Position numbers and translations under genes: made by a program. Shown one piece after another: positions 32,841 through 40,521 of a stretch of DNA of 64,000 bases. Position 1 is the stretch's first letter, and each line of letters starts with the position of its first letter. Source of the DNA: Chloroflexota bacterium (lineage in GTDB: Bacteria; Chloroflexota; Dehalococcoidia; JACPQK01); NCBI GenBank assembly GCA_016190505.1, contig JACPQM010000024.1:1-64000 (forward strand). Reading direction: 5' to 3'. The notes beneath the pieces were generated by a model. The model worked only from the letters and a program-made list of their open reading frames with translations. It did no database searches and was not told the origin of the DNA.

Positions 32841-32873
32841 GGCCAGGCAGGTTGCTGTACGACCCGCCTGGCC
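32841..32873 (-). terminator. stem-loop between livK and livH
   Basis: GGCCAGGC (32841-32848) pairs with GCCTGGCC (32866-32873). No U-run follows on the minus strand. Such structures between a binding-protein gene and its permease genes often stabilise the upstream message or cause partial termination, giving excess binding protein. Confidence 0.5.
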
Positions 32874-32901
32874 CTCGCCCTTTACCCTGTTGGCTATGGC
32901 C

Positions 32902-34140
32902 TCACTTCCATTCCGGCGGCTGAGGGCACGGGATGGAGGCGTTGGGGAAGTCCTTGACGAAGCTCGTCTGGGCCTTGCCGTCTGGGGTTACAAGCACCTT
33001 CTTCAGGAAGAGCGACATTATCCCGTTTCCACAGGCGTCGAAGGTGAGAGTGCCTACGGGCGTATTCAGCGGCTGGCGGAGGGCCTTGATCAGGGCATCC
33101 CTGTCCTCCACGTTACCCTTGACCGCCTCGATGGCCTGCTTTAGCTGTAAGTAGGTTACGTAGCCCTTCCAGGCGTAACCGGGGGACAGGTTAAACTTGG
33201 CCCTGAAGTCAGTCACGAACTTCTGCCACTGGGGGTTGGGAAAATCGGGCGGCGGCATCTCGTTGTAGTTGAAAATACCTTCGGCGTCCTTGCCCAGAGG
33301 CGCCAGTCCGATGTCATCCACGGCGAAGCTGGCGGGGAAGGCGATTATCTTGACCTTGTCCTTAATGCCAAACTCCGTGGCCTGCTTCATGAAGCGGACG
33401 GAGTCGGCACCCCAGAGGGCGCCGGTGATCATCACATCCTGGCCGGTCGGTATCTTGGACAGGATAGGCCCGAAGTCCGCGGTGCCGATGGGCGTCCAGA
33501 ACTGCTGGACCAACTGGATGTTACCCCCTGGGAGCACCTTCTCCGTCTCGCCCTTCACATAGTCCCGGCCCGCAGCGTAGTCCAGGCCGATGGTAACTGC
33601 CTTCTTGATCCCGTAGGTCTCGGCCAGATACTTGCCGATGTCCGGTTGAGCGCTGTGCCAGGAGGTCGCCACAGACCGCACCGCGTTCGGTCCGGGGTAG
33701 AACTGTACCGTGCCCACCTCCGGGATCACCCACACTGTTGGCTGCTGGGCAATCCAGTCTCGGGCGGTGGCGGCGATGCCGCTGTGGATGGGCCCCACGA
33801 CAAGCTGTACCTTGTCTATCTCCAGGATCCGCTGCGTCTTGCTCTGGAACACGTCCACCTTGCCCTCGTCATCTACTTTGATGAACTCGAGGGGCCTCCC
33901 AGCCACTTTGTTGCCATCCTGTTGGAACATCCACTCCAGGGTGTCGTAGAGCATCTTCTGGACAGCCGCGAAAGGTCCTGTGAACTCTCCCATCAGGGCT
34001 ATTTTGATGGGCGTGGTGGGCCTGGGTGTGGCTGTAGCGGCGGCCGGTACGGGCGTAGCGGTGGCCGCCGGGCCGCAGGCCGCGAGCAGCAGGGCCAGAA
34101 TGCCTAGCCAGGGTACCAGGGAGCTTCGCAGTGCCTTCAT
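32902..34140 (-). CDS. livK: ABC transporter substrate-binding lipoprotein (LivK-like)
   Basis: A 412-residue periplasmic-type binding protein. It begins with a lipoprotein signal (LGILALLLAACG, Cys at about 22), then a Pro/Thr/Ala-rich linker and the Peripla_BP_6 fold (PIKIALMGEFTGPFAAVQK; VVGPIHSGIAATARDW). The Met at 34140 has AGGAGG upstream and starts the signal peptide; the frame is open further but those residues are not signal-like. It should capture the substrate for LivHMGF. With an AOR at the operon end, an aromatic or short carboxylate is as likely as an amino acid. Confidence 0.92.
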   Translation of the reverse strand: MKALRSSLVPWLGILALLLAACGPAATATPVPAAATATPRPTTPIKIALMGEFTGPFAAVQKMLYDTLEWMFQQDGNKVAGRPLEFIKVDDEGKVDVFQSKTQRILEIDKVQLVVGPIHSGIAATARDWIAQQPTVWVIPEVGTVQFYPGPNAVRSVATSWHSAQPDIGKYLAETYGIKKAVTIGLDYAAGRDYVKGETEKVLPGGNIQLVQQFWTPIGTADFGPILSKIPTGQDVMITGALWGADSVRFMKQATEFGIKDKVKIIAFPASFAVDDIGLAPLGKDAEGIFNYNEMPPPDFPNPQWQKFVTDFRAKFNLSPGYAWKGYVTYLQLKQAIEAVKGNVEDRDALIKALRQPLNTPVGTLTFDACGNGIMSLFLKKVLVTPDGKAQTSFVKDFPNASIPCPQPPEWK

Positions 34141-34292
34141 AGACCTTTGCCCTCCTAGGATGACCTGCAACGTTGTGCCTCTCCGACCCAAGTGCGCCCG
34201 GCTTTGCGCCGGATTGCGCACCTAATAACGGATACCAACGGACGCCAGTCTACCGGGCGGGCCAACCCGCAGCCTCGGCTCGGATTGGCGGC

Positions 34293-34322
34293 ATTATATT
34301 CCTGGGGCTACGCCTCTGTCAA
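34293..34322 (-). promoter_or_regulatory. livK operon promoter (TTGACA-18-TATAAT)
   Basis: Consensus TTGACA (34322-34317) and TATAAT (34298-34293) on the minus strand with an 18-base spacer. The start near 34286 leaves a leader of about 145 bases before livK. Confidence 0.7.
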
Positions 34323-34396
34323 GTCGCCGTATTCTCTTCCCCTTTACCTTCAACTAGCCGACACTGACATGGCTCTGGCCGTAGGACTCAGCAGGG

Positions 34397-34425
34397 TTGA
34401 CGAGCATCTCCCAACGGTGTATCCT
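34397..34425 (+). promoter_or_regulatory. promoter for the tandem decarboxylase-like genes (TTGACG-17-TATCCT)
   Basis: TTGACG (34397-34402), 17 bases, TATCCT (34420-34425). It lies 77 bases before the ATG at 34502 and is divergent from the livK promoter. Confidence 0.5.
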
Positions 34426-34501
34426 GCCGCCATTGGGTCTGGGCTGTGCGGGAGACCCGAGGACCATCCAGAATCTGAACTCAAGTTGGAGGGAGCAAGC
34501 C

Positions 34502-35230
34502 ATGTACGGACATCGCGCGCGCATCGGGTATACGTCGCCCCCGGTGGTTACGGAGGTGTTCCCCTACGAGTTCTACCGGATCGCGCCCGAAGGGGTGACC
34601 CTGGCCGTGAGCACCCTGGTGATGAACAACATTACCTCTGAGGAGCTGCAAGCGAGCTATGACCTCAGCGTCCGGGTAGCCACGGAGATGGGGAAGGCCG
34701 GGGTTGACCTCGTGGTGCTGGGGGGTGTCCCCATCAACCTCTGCCGGGGGGTGGACAAGGTTGACGACCTCATCAAGACCGTAGAGCAGAGCGCGGGTGT
34801 CCCGGTGACCACCAGCGTCACCGCTCAGCTCAACGCCCTCCGCCGCCTGGGTGCCCGAAAGCTGGGCGTGGTCAACCTGTCCAGGGCTTCTGCCCTGGAG
34901 TACGACTACCTCTTGAAGGCCGGGTACGAGATTGTGGCCAGCGACAGCGTCCCCGAGATCCCGCCCTTGAACCATCTGGGCAAGGCCAACTCCAGGATGA
35001 GCTTCGACGTGGCACGGGAGCTGAAGCGCGCCCACCCGGAGCTTGATACCCTCTACTTTCCGTGCCCTCACCGGCCTACCGTGGACGCGATCCAGGACGT
35101 CGAGGGAGAGCTGAATGTGAACGTGGTCACGGCCAGCCAGGCCATCATCTGGGAGGCGCTGCGCCGGTGCGCTATCCGTGACCCCATCCCCGGCTACGGT
35201 CGCCTGTTCACGAATCTGGAGCCGGACTAG
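34502..35230 (+). CDS. arylmalonate decarboxylase/maleate isomerase-like protein (Asp/Glu racemase superfamily), copy 1
   Basis: This 242-residue protein aligns end to end, from memory, with bacterial arylmalonate decarboxylase: Gly74 in LVVLGGVP replaces the first racemase Cys, a single catalytic-type Cys188 lies in YFPCPHRPTVDAI, and the C-terminus has the shared GYGRLF. Family knowledge: such enzymes use one Cys for decarboxylation or isomerisation of malonates or maleates. A further Cys81 sits just after the first site (INLCRG). GGAGGG precedes the ATG at 34502. The gene is followed 11 bases later by a paralogue. Confidence 0.82.
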   Translation: MYGHRARIGYTSPPVVTEVFPYEFYRIAPEGVTLAVSTLVMNNITSEELQASYDLSVRVATEMGKAGVDLVVLGGVPINLCRGVDKVDDLIKTVEQSAGVPVTTSVTAQLNALRRLGARKLGVVNLSRASALEYDYLLKAGYEIVASDSVPEIPPLNHLGKANSRMSFDVARELKRAHPELDTLYFPCPHRPTVDAIQDVEGELNVNVVTASQAIIWEALRRCAIRDPIPGYGRLFTNLEPD

Positions 35231-35241
35231 AGGAGAAGCCC

Positions 35242-36006
35242 ATGGGACTGCAAAAAGGGGTGTACGGGTACAGGGCGCGAATCGGGTACACGTGCCCGCC
35301 GGTCATTGCCGAGGTATTCCCCTACGAGTTCTACCGGGTGGTCCCGGAAGGAGTGACGCTGGCTATCACCACCCTGGCGGTAGTCAACGCCACCTCCGAT
35401 GAGCTGCGGAGTAGCTATGACATCGCCTTGCGCGCGGCCCGAGAGATGGGGGCAGCCGGGGTTGACCTGGTGGTCCTGGGTGGCGCCCCCGTGAACATGG
35501 CCCACGGGTACGACGGCGTGGAGGAGCTCATCAAACGCGCTGAGGCTGAGGCAGGGGTCCCGGTGACCACCAGCCTCACAGCCAAGAACAACGCCCTGCG
35601 CCATCTCGGCTCGCGGCGGGTGGCCGTGGTGGGCACGTCGGGCGAAGCGGCTGTTTCTTCGGCCTCCGAGTACCTCGACCGGGCCGGATGTGAGGTAGTC
35701 GCCACCGCTCCCTTGCCCGGTGCGCCACCCCTCAACCACCTGGGCCGCTTCCCTTCAGAGGCATCCGCCACCGCAGGCCGGGAGCTGGTGCGCCAACACC
35801 CCGAGGCAGATACCCTCTATTTTCCCTGTGCCCACCGGGCCACCATTGATCAGATTGAGCCCCTGGAGCGAGAGCTGGGGGTCAGCGTGGTGAGCGCCAG
35901 CTCGGCCATCATCTGGGAGGCGCTGCGCCGCTGCCACGTTCGCCAGCCCATTCTCGGGTTCGGCCGCCTGTTCCGGGATCTGGGGGTAGACTATCGCCCG
36001 GAGTAG
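35242..36006 (+). CDS. arylmalonate decarboxylase/maleate isomerase-like protein, copy 2
   Basis: A 254-residue tandem paralogue of the upstream gene, sharing YRARIGYT.PPV..EVFPYEFYR, the active Cys in YFPCAHRATID and the C-terminal GFGRLFRDLG. The first-site region reads VVLGGAPVNMAHG, so it lacks the extra Cys seen in copy 1. Two related subunits could form a heteromer or have diverged in substrate. It converges with the MBL-fold gene, overlapping by 16 bases. Confidence 0.82.
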   Translation: MGLQKGVYGYRARIGYTCPPVIAEVFPYEFYRVVPEGVTLAITTLAVVNATSDELRSSYDIALRAAREMGAAGVDLVVLGGAPVNMAHGYDGVEELIKRAEAEAGVPVTTSLTAKNNALRHLGSRRVAVVGTSGEAAVSSASEYLDRAGCEVVATAPLPGAPPLNHLGRFPSEASATAGRELVRQHPEADTLYFPCAHRATIDQIEPLERELGVSVVSASSAIIWEALRRCHVRQPILGFGRLFRDLGVDYRPE

Positions 36007-36815
36007 AGGCTGTACAGCCGGTTGACGCTCATCCGCCGGATCTCCCGGGCGCGGTCCTCTCCCCCAGACTCAGGGCTGTAAGGGTCCAGAAGAGGGAGGC
36101 GCTCGAAGGTCTCGTCCCGGCTCCACCCCCGAGCCACCGACTCCTTGATAGTGGCGATCCACTGCCGGACCAACTGGGCCTGCTGGTCCAAATAGGCCCT
36201 GTCGCTGAAGGGCTGGCCGTGGCCGGGGACGTACCAGTCCGCTTCCATTCGCTTCATGGCTTCTAGCGAAACGAGCCACTGCTCAGGCACTGCCTCGTGG
36301 AGGAAGGTGTGTACCCGGTGGAAGACGTTGTCGTTGGTGAACAGCACCCGTTCCTGAGGCAAGTAGATTGCGGTCTGCCAGGGGGTATGCCCCGGCAAGT
36401 TGATGAGCTCGATGGTATGCTCGCCCAGGTACAAGGTAAGGCGACTTTCGTAGACGATGCTGGGCAGCCGGACGTGGTAGCCGTCGAGCATGGCCATCCC
36501 CTCGGGATCGAGCTCACTGATGCGCTTGCAGAAAGCCTCCACGGTGTGATTGGTCATGGCCTGGCGGGTGCCCTGGTGGGCTACCACGATTGCTTCGGGG
36601 AAGAGTGAGTCACACATCACGTGGTCGGCGTGAGGCTCGGTGTTGACCAGATAGCGGGGCTGCCCGTGAGTGAAAATAATCTGTCGCCACTGCCGGGCGT
36701 CGGTCGGCCTCTGGGGACAATCTATCATGACGACGCCTTCCCGGGTGACCAGGAAGCCGCAGTTGCAGCCCCGGAAACCGTGCTCCGCCCAGACGTTAGC
36801 TGTGAGCTGCTGCAT
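35991..36815 (-). CDS. MBL-fold metallo-hydrolase
   Basis: A 274-residue metallo-beta-lactamase-fold protein. The metal motif reads EPHADH (Glu60, His62, Asp64, His65) where the family norm is HXHXDH, so the first His is Glu. The later ligands are seen in INLPGHTPWQ (His) and TNDNVFH (Asp), with GHGQPF near the end. It probably hydrolyses a thioester, lactone or similar bond; the altered first ligand may change metal content. It is 28 bases downstream of the cupin gene on the same strand, so these two are likely co-transcribed. Confidence 0.85.
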   Translation of the reverse strand: MQQLTANVWAEHGFRGCNCGFLVTREGVVMIDCPQRPTDARQWRQIIFTHGQPRYLVNTEPHADHVMCDSLFPEAIVVAHQGTRQAMTNHTVEAFCKRISELDPEGMAMLDGYHVRLPSIVYESRLTLYLGEHTIELINLPGHTPWQTAIYLPQERVLFTNDNVFHRVHTFLHEAVPEQWLVSLEAMKRMEADWYVPGHGQPFSDRAYLDQQAQLVRQWIATIKESVARGWSRDETFERLPLLDPYSPESGGEDRAREIRRMSVNRLYSLYSGR

Positions 36816-36843
36816 GTTTCTCCTTTCTCTTCTCTGCTGGGAT

Positions 36844-37179
36844 TCAGGCCAGGGATATGTACATGGACACCCGGGGCTGGCTGCTCACGTCCCGGGCAGT
36901 GTGGCCCTTACCAGTGAGGTCTTCCGCCAGCAGCACGTCTCCGGCGCCCAGGCGGCGCACGGAACCATCTCCCACCCCGTATTCCACCTCACCAGCGAGA
37001 ATGATAACGAACTGACGGCGAGGGGCATTGTGCCAGTCCATGGACCAGCCCAGCGGATGTTGGTGAAACGAGATGCCTGTCGCTGCCTGCCATGGCGACC
37101 GGCCTTCTGGCCCCGTGGGCAGGTCAAGGTCTTCGAATTGGGACTGTCCGTCCTCCCCGGAGTAAAGCCTGACCATCAA
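36844..37179 (-). CDS. small single-domain cupin protein
   Basis: A 111-residue cupin. The beta-barrel pattern is visible in RRQFVIILAGEVEYGVGDGSVRRLGAGDVLLAEDLTGKGHTARD. Only parts of the metal ligands are present: His in FHQHPLGW and in GKGHTARD. Function is unknown; cupins of this size may be isomerases, dioxygenases or binding proteins. It probably shares a transcript with the MBL-fold gene. Confidence 0.8.
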   Translation of the reverse strand: MMVRLYSGEDGQSQFEDLDLPTGPEGRSPWQAATGISFHQHPLGWSMDWHNAPRRQFVIILAGEVEYGVGDGSVRRLGAGDVLLAEDLTGKGHTARDVSSQPRVSMYISLA

Positions 37180-37225
37180 CTTTGGTGCCCCCTTTCTGGA
37201 CAGGACCGAAACACCGGATGGGGAT

Positions 37226-37254
37226 AAGCTAGCACGCCGTTAGTGATGTGGCAA
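37226..37254 (-). promoter_or_regulatory. promoter for the cupin-MBL genes (TTGCCA-17-TAGCTT)
   Basis: TTGCCA (37254-37249) and TAGCTT (37231-37226) on the minus strand with a 17-base spacer, 47 bases before the cupin start. Confidence 0.45.
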
Positions 37255-37357
37255 TACCCCCCTTGGGAACCACCAGTGACAACAGCGCTCCTACCTCGCA
37301 AGACCTTCATCTTGGCGCCATCCTGTTGCCGGAGTCAGGAGCCAGACCCACGCTGGC

Positions 37358-37558
37358 TCACCTTCGTGACCGGCGGGCCCTCAAAGCGCCCAGGAACGGA
37401 GAGCCGGCGCCGACCAAGAACCCGAAATCATACCAGTTCCCGCCTCTTGACGCGTTGTAGAGCGGGTGCGCCTCCCAGCCGCCGAAGACGTGGACGATGA
37501 GGACGATCCAGGCCGTAAGGCCGTTCCAGAATCCCCAGAGCATGTCTTGCCACCACAT
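37358..37558 (-). CDS. small membrane protein (about 66 residues)
   Basis: From the Met at 37558, preceded by GGGAGGACC, the frame encodes a Trp-rich membrane segment (MWWQDMLWGFWNGLTAWIVLIVHVFGGW) followed by NASRGGNWYDFGFLVGAGSPFLG, with a second weakly hydrophobic stretch and an Arg-rich end. Similar short proteins of unknown function occur in other high-GC bacteria as far as I recall. It does not clearly belong to an operon. Confidence 0.65.
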   Translation of the reverse strand: MWWQDMLWGFWNGLTAWIVLIVHVFGGWEAHPLYNASRGGNWYDFGFLVGAGSPFLGALRARRSRR

Positions 37559-37774
37559 GACGGTCCTCCCCTTCTTTCGAGGTGCCGGCAGGTGGCGCTT
37601 GGGCCGCCCACCGTAGTTGAAAGGGGCGACCAGCCCGGAGAATATCACCATGGCACGAGAGACGCGAGCACAAAGCGAGACCTATCGTCCCTGCCGTAGA
37701 TGGTATGGACATCAGGACGCTGGCAAGAATTCCCACGTACGCCGCTACCTTGCTGAAGACGTCCCTACGGCAAG

Positions 37775-37850
37775 TGGTGGAGCTGAGGGGACTCGAACCC
37801 CTGACCTCCCTGATTGCATCGGGGCGCTCTCCCTATTGACCAACAGCCGC
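37775..37850 (-). tRNA. degenerate tRNA (Ala-like body, anticodon position reads GCA)
   Basis: On the minus strand 76 bases fold as a tRNA ending in encoded CCA. The T arm (AGGGG TTCGAGT CCCCT) and the 3' acceptor half (CAGCTCC, A73) are perfect. Mismatches occur at 2-71, 11-24 and 30-40, and the 7-base anticodon loop ATGCAAT would give GCA (Cys). The body closely resembles bacterial tRNA-Ala(TGC); one base lost before and one gained after the anticodon would explain the shifted register. A73 does not fit tRNA-Cys, which needs U73. It is most likely a decayed tRNA-Ala or a remnant attachment site. Confidence 0.65.
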
Positions 37851-37944
37851 CACGTCGTTTATACCATACCTGGTCCGGGGCGACAACGGCGGCAGCGCTC
37901 CACCGCACCATCAGGATTCTTGTCCCCACCGGAGGTAGCTGACC

Positions 37945-39321
37945 ATGTGTGAAGACGCCCTGGGTTCTCCAGAACCATCATCCGTGGCTGCGGCACAGCC
38001 GGGGCAGCGCGGTCTCAGGGCGTTGGACATCGGCGACCTCTTGCCCAACGCCAGGGCACTGGCCCAGTGGCCCGAAACCAGGACCAGCCATGTCGGCTTC
38101 GTCGGCTATGGCGCCACCGTCTCGGGACACAAAGTGCTCATTGCGGTGGACCGGGAATACGACCCCCTGGTCCCTGAGGCCATCGCCCGAGCGCTCCGGG
38201 AGAAGGGCGCCCACGTGGACATCATCACCGTAGACATGGGAGACCCCGAAAAGGAGTTCGACCATCTGGATGAGGTGCGGGTGTCCATGAGGCGGGGGCC
38301 CTGGGACAACGACCCTCGCCGGTGGGAAGGCATGCCCTGGATCGAGGCCTTCGCCGGCCGGCGGGGCTACGACCTGCTCATCCACGGCAAGGGCGGGCCG
38401 GTGCCTCAGACCCCGTACCGCTACGAGCAGTTCCCCTGGCTGCGTTGTGAGCATTTCATGAGCCGGGCCACCGTCTACCCCCTGGACCTGCACTACCTGA
38501 TAAACCAGAAGGCCTGGGCCATCGTCTGGGAAAAGGGCAAGGGAGGAAGGGCGAGGCTTACCGATCCCGAGGGGACCGACCTGTCCTGGACCTACTGGGA
38601 CGAGTACTACGGGCTGTACCCGTATGGCTTTGCGGCGACTCCCCGGCACGGCCACCTGCTGGCCCATCCGCCGACTCCGTTGATCGCCAAGGGGGACGCT
38701 GCCGGCGTTGTCGCCGGCACCACCAGCAACTTCTCCCGACCCTTCCCCAGGGTACGGGTTGAAGTGGAAGCCGGTCAGATCGCCCGGATAGCCGGCGGAG
38801 GGGGCTACGGCGATGCCTGGCGCGGTCTCCTGGAGGAGAGCCAGCACACGCAATACCCCTGCTTCCCGCGTCCCGGGCTGTTCTATCTGTGGGAGGTCGC
38901 CATCGGGACTAACCCCAACATTGCCCGGCCCAGCCGCATAGACCGTTACTCCTCCGGCGGCACCGAGTGGGAGAGGCGGCGCTCAGGCATCATCCACGTG
39001 GGCTTCGGTACTCTGTGGCGCGCGCCCGAGGAGAAGTGGGCTGCGGACAGGGGTATCCTCTACGGCCACCTTCACGTCCATCTCCTGATGGCGACACTGG
39101 TCGTCACCGCCAAGGACGGCACGGAGCACACCGTGATACGGAACGGCCGCCTCATCGCCCTGGACGACCCCGAGGTGAGGGCTCTAGCCTCGAAGTACGG
39201 CGACCCGGACCAGCTTCTCAGCGAAGACTGGGTGCCCCAGATTCCAGGCATCTCCTGTCCCGGCTCGTACCAGGAATATGTGCAGGACCCCGCCGCCTGG
39301 ATCTACACGACCCGGCCCTGA
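37945..39321 (+). CDS. M29 aminopeptidase/NicX-like fold protein of unknown function
   Basis: A 458-residue protein. The N-terminal GHKVLIAVDREYDPLVPEAIARALREKGAHVDIITV resembles the nucleotide-like fold that opens M29 aminopeptidases and 2,5-dihydroxypyridine dioxygenase (NicX), and the C-terminal EVAIGTNPNIARPSRIDR..SGIIHVGFG resembles their metal-site region. Long inserts rich in Trp and Tyr (about 115-235) set it apart. The family call is by pattern only, and a hydrolase or ring-opening dioxygenase are both possible. It directly precedes a broken molybdenum oxidoreductase gene set. Confidence 0.6.
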   Translation: MCEDALGSPEPSSVAAAQPGQRGLRALDIGDLLPNARALAQWPETRTSHVGFVGYGATVSGHKVLIAVDREYDPLVPEAIARALREKGAHVDIITVDMGDPEKEFDHLDEVRVSMRRGPWDNDPRRWEGMPWIEAFAGRRGYDLLIHGKGGPVPQTPYRYEQFPWLRCEHFMSRATVYPLDLHYLINQKAWAIVWEKGKGGRARLTDPEGTDLSWTYWDEYYGLYPYGFAATPRHGHLLAHPPTPLIAKGDAAGVVAGTTSNFSRPFPRVRVEVEAGQIARIAGGGGYGDAWRGLLEESQHTQYPCFPRPGLFYLWEVAIGTNPNIARPSRIDRYSSGGTEWERRRSGIIHVGFGTLWRAPEEKWAADRGILYGHLHVHLLMATLVVTAKDGTEHTVIRNGRLIALDDPEVRALASKYGDPDQLLSEDWVPQIPGISCPGSYQEYVQDPAAWIYTTRP

Positions 39322-39424
39322 AGCCAGGGGCTTGACAGGCCCCAGAGCAAAATGTTTAATAGCTGCATCATCGCGTGCGATATTGGGCCTCAATGTGTCC
39401 ATGCGGAAAAGGACATTGTGACGG

Positions 39425-39781
39425 TTGCTACAGACGATAAGCGGTGCGGTCGGCCCCGCTGCCACCCGCCATGTCGTCGGGACCCATGGCCGGTCCGCCA
39501 ACAACCCCTGGATCGTGGAGCAGATGGAGAAGGACCCCTTCGCCCTCAAGCTCTGGGTCAACCGGGCAACTGCTCACAAGAAGGGCATCAGGGACGGTTA
39601 CGCCATCTGGGTGGAGTCCCCCGTGGGCAAGGTGAAGGGGACCGCCGCCCTGGCGGAGAGCATCCATCCCGAGTGCATCGGGTTTGGCAGAGGCTCCCTG
39701 GGCCTGGAGTCCATTGACCTGGTATCTGGGGCCATTCAGAGCGCCGCCACCCGAGTTAAGATGTACAAGGTTGGGGGGTAA
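39425..39781 (+). pseudogene. C-terminal molybdopterin-dinucleotide-binding domain of a DMSO reductase-family catalytic subunit (remnant)
   Basis: The 118-residue frame from a TTG at 39425 matches only the last domain of DMSO reductase-type catalytic subunits: THGRSANNPWIVEQM, LKLWVNRATAHKKGIRDGYAIWVESPVGKVKG and IHPECIGFG. Complete subunits have 700-1000 residues, and the upstream 100 bases hold no trace of the rest. The stop is 3 bases before the FeS subunit gene. So either the catalytic gene suffered a large 5' deletion, or this domain persists alone. Normal spacing to the intact downstream genes favours deletion in an ancestral operon. Confidence 0.8.
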
Positions 39782-39784
39782 AGA

Positions 39785-40387
39785 ATGCGCTATGGAATGG
39801 TAATTGACCTGAAGCGGTGCATCGGCTGCCGGGCCTGCGTGGTGGCCTGCAAGGCCGAGAACGGCACCCCGCCCGGCATGTTCTGGCGGGAGGTCTACCA
39901 GTGGGAGTACGGGAAGTACCCCAGGGTAGGCCGTACCTACCTGCCCCGCCCGTGCATGCACTGCAAAGAGCCGGCCTGTCTGAACGTTTGCCCCTCGGGC
40001 GCCACGCAGAAGCGGGCCGACGGCATCGTGTGGGTTGACCACGACAAGTGCATCGGCTGTCGCTACTGCATCAACGCTTGCCCGTACGACGCCCGCTACT
40101 TCCTGGCCAAGATCAGGCCCTACTACCCTCAGGGGTTTACTCCCTACGAGGAAGTGATGTACCAACGGTTCCGCACGGGCGTGGTGTACAAGTGCGACTT
40201 CTGCAAGGACCGGCTGGACCAGGGGCTCAACCCTGCCTGTGTGGACACCTGCCTGGCCAAGGCCTGCAATATCGGTGACCTGGACGACCCCGATAGCGAG
40301 GTCTCCCGGCTCATAGCCTCCAGGCACGGCTTCCAGCTCAGCCCAGAGGCGGGCACGGAGCCTTCGGTTTACTATTTGCCTCCGTAG
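39785..40387 (+). CDS. 4Fe-4S ferredoxin subunit of a DMSO/polysulfide reductase-type complex
   Basis: A 200-residue electron-transfer subunit with four Cys clusters: RCIGCRACVVACKAE, PCMHCKEPACLNVCPSGA, KCIGCRYCINACPYDAR and KCDFCKDRLDQGLNPACVDTC, as in DmsB/PsrB/NrfC. It would carry electrons between a quinone-interacting NrfD subunit and the molybdenum subunit. There is no Tat or Sec signal on this subunit, as expected, because it travels with the catalytic partner. That partner is reduced to a remnant next door. Confidence 0.93.
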   Translation: MRYGMVIDLKRCIGCRACVVACKAENGTPPGMFWREVYQWEYGKYPRVGRTYLPRPCMHCKEPACLNVCPSGATQKRADGIVWVDHDKCIGCRYCINACPYDARYFLAKIRPYYPQGFTPYEEVMYQRFRTGVVYKCDFCKDRLDQGLNPACVDTCLAKACNIGDLDDPDSEVSRLIASRHGFQLSPEAGTEPSVYYLPP

Positions 40388-40415
40388 GATATTGGTAGGG
40401 TGGGTGTAGCGCAGT

Positions 40416-40446
40416 GGAACCCACCAGAGGTTGGAAGGTGGGTTCC
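40416..40446. repeat. inverted repeat between FeS and NrfD subunit genes
   Basis: GGAACCCACC (40416-40425) pairs with GGTGGGTTCC (40437-40446) around an 11-base loop, followed by a second imperfect pair, GCAGGGGC with GCCCCTAC, up to about 40472. The 134-base gap that separates otherwise contiguous operon genes consists largely of this repeat material. Confidence 0.75.
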
Positions 40447-40521
40447 GCCGCAGGGGCACGGATTGCTTCGCCCCTACAACAAATTGTGAGACAGTAAGAA
40501 CGCAAATGGTGGGAGAAGAGC

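Noticed and set aside
32841-32873. Rho-independent terminator after livK
   Set aside because: The stem is good but no U-run follows on the coding strand, so full termination is unlikely; kept as a stem-loop with moderate confidence.
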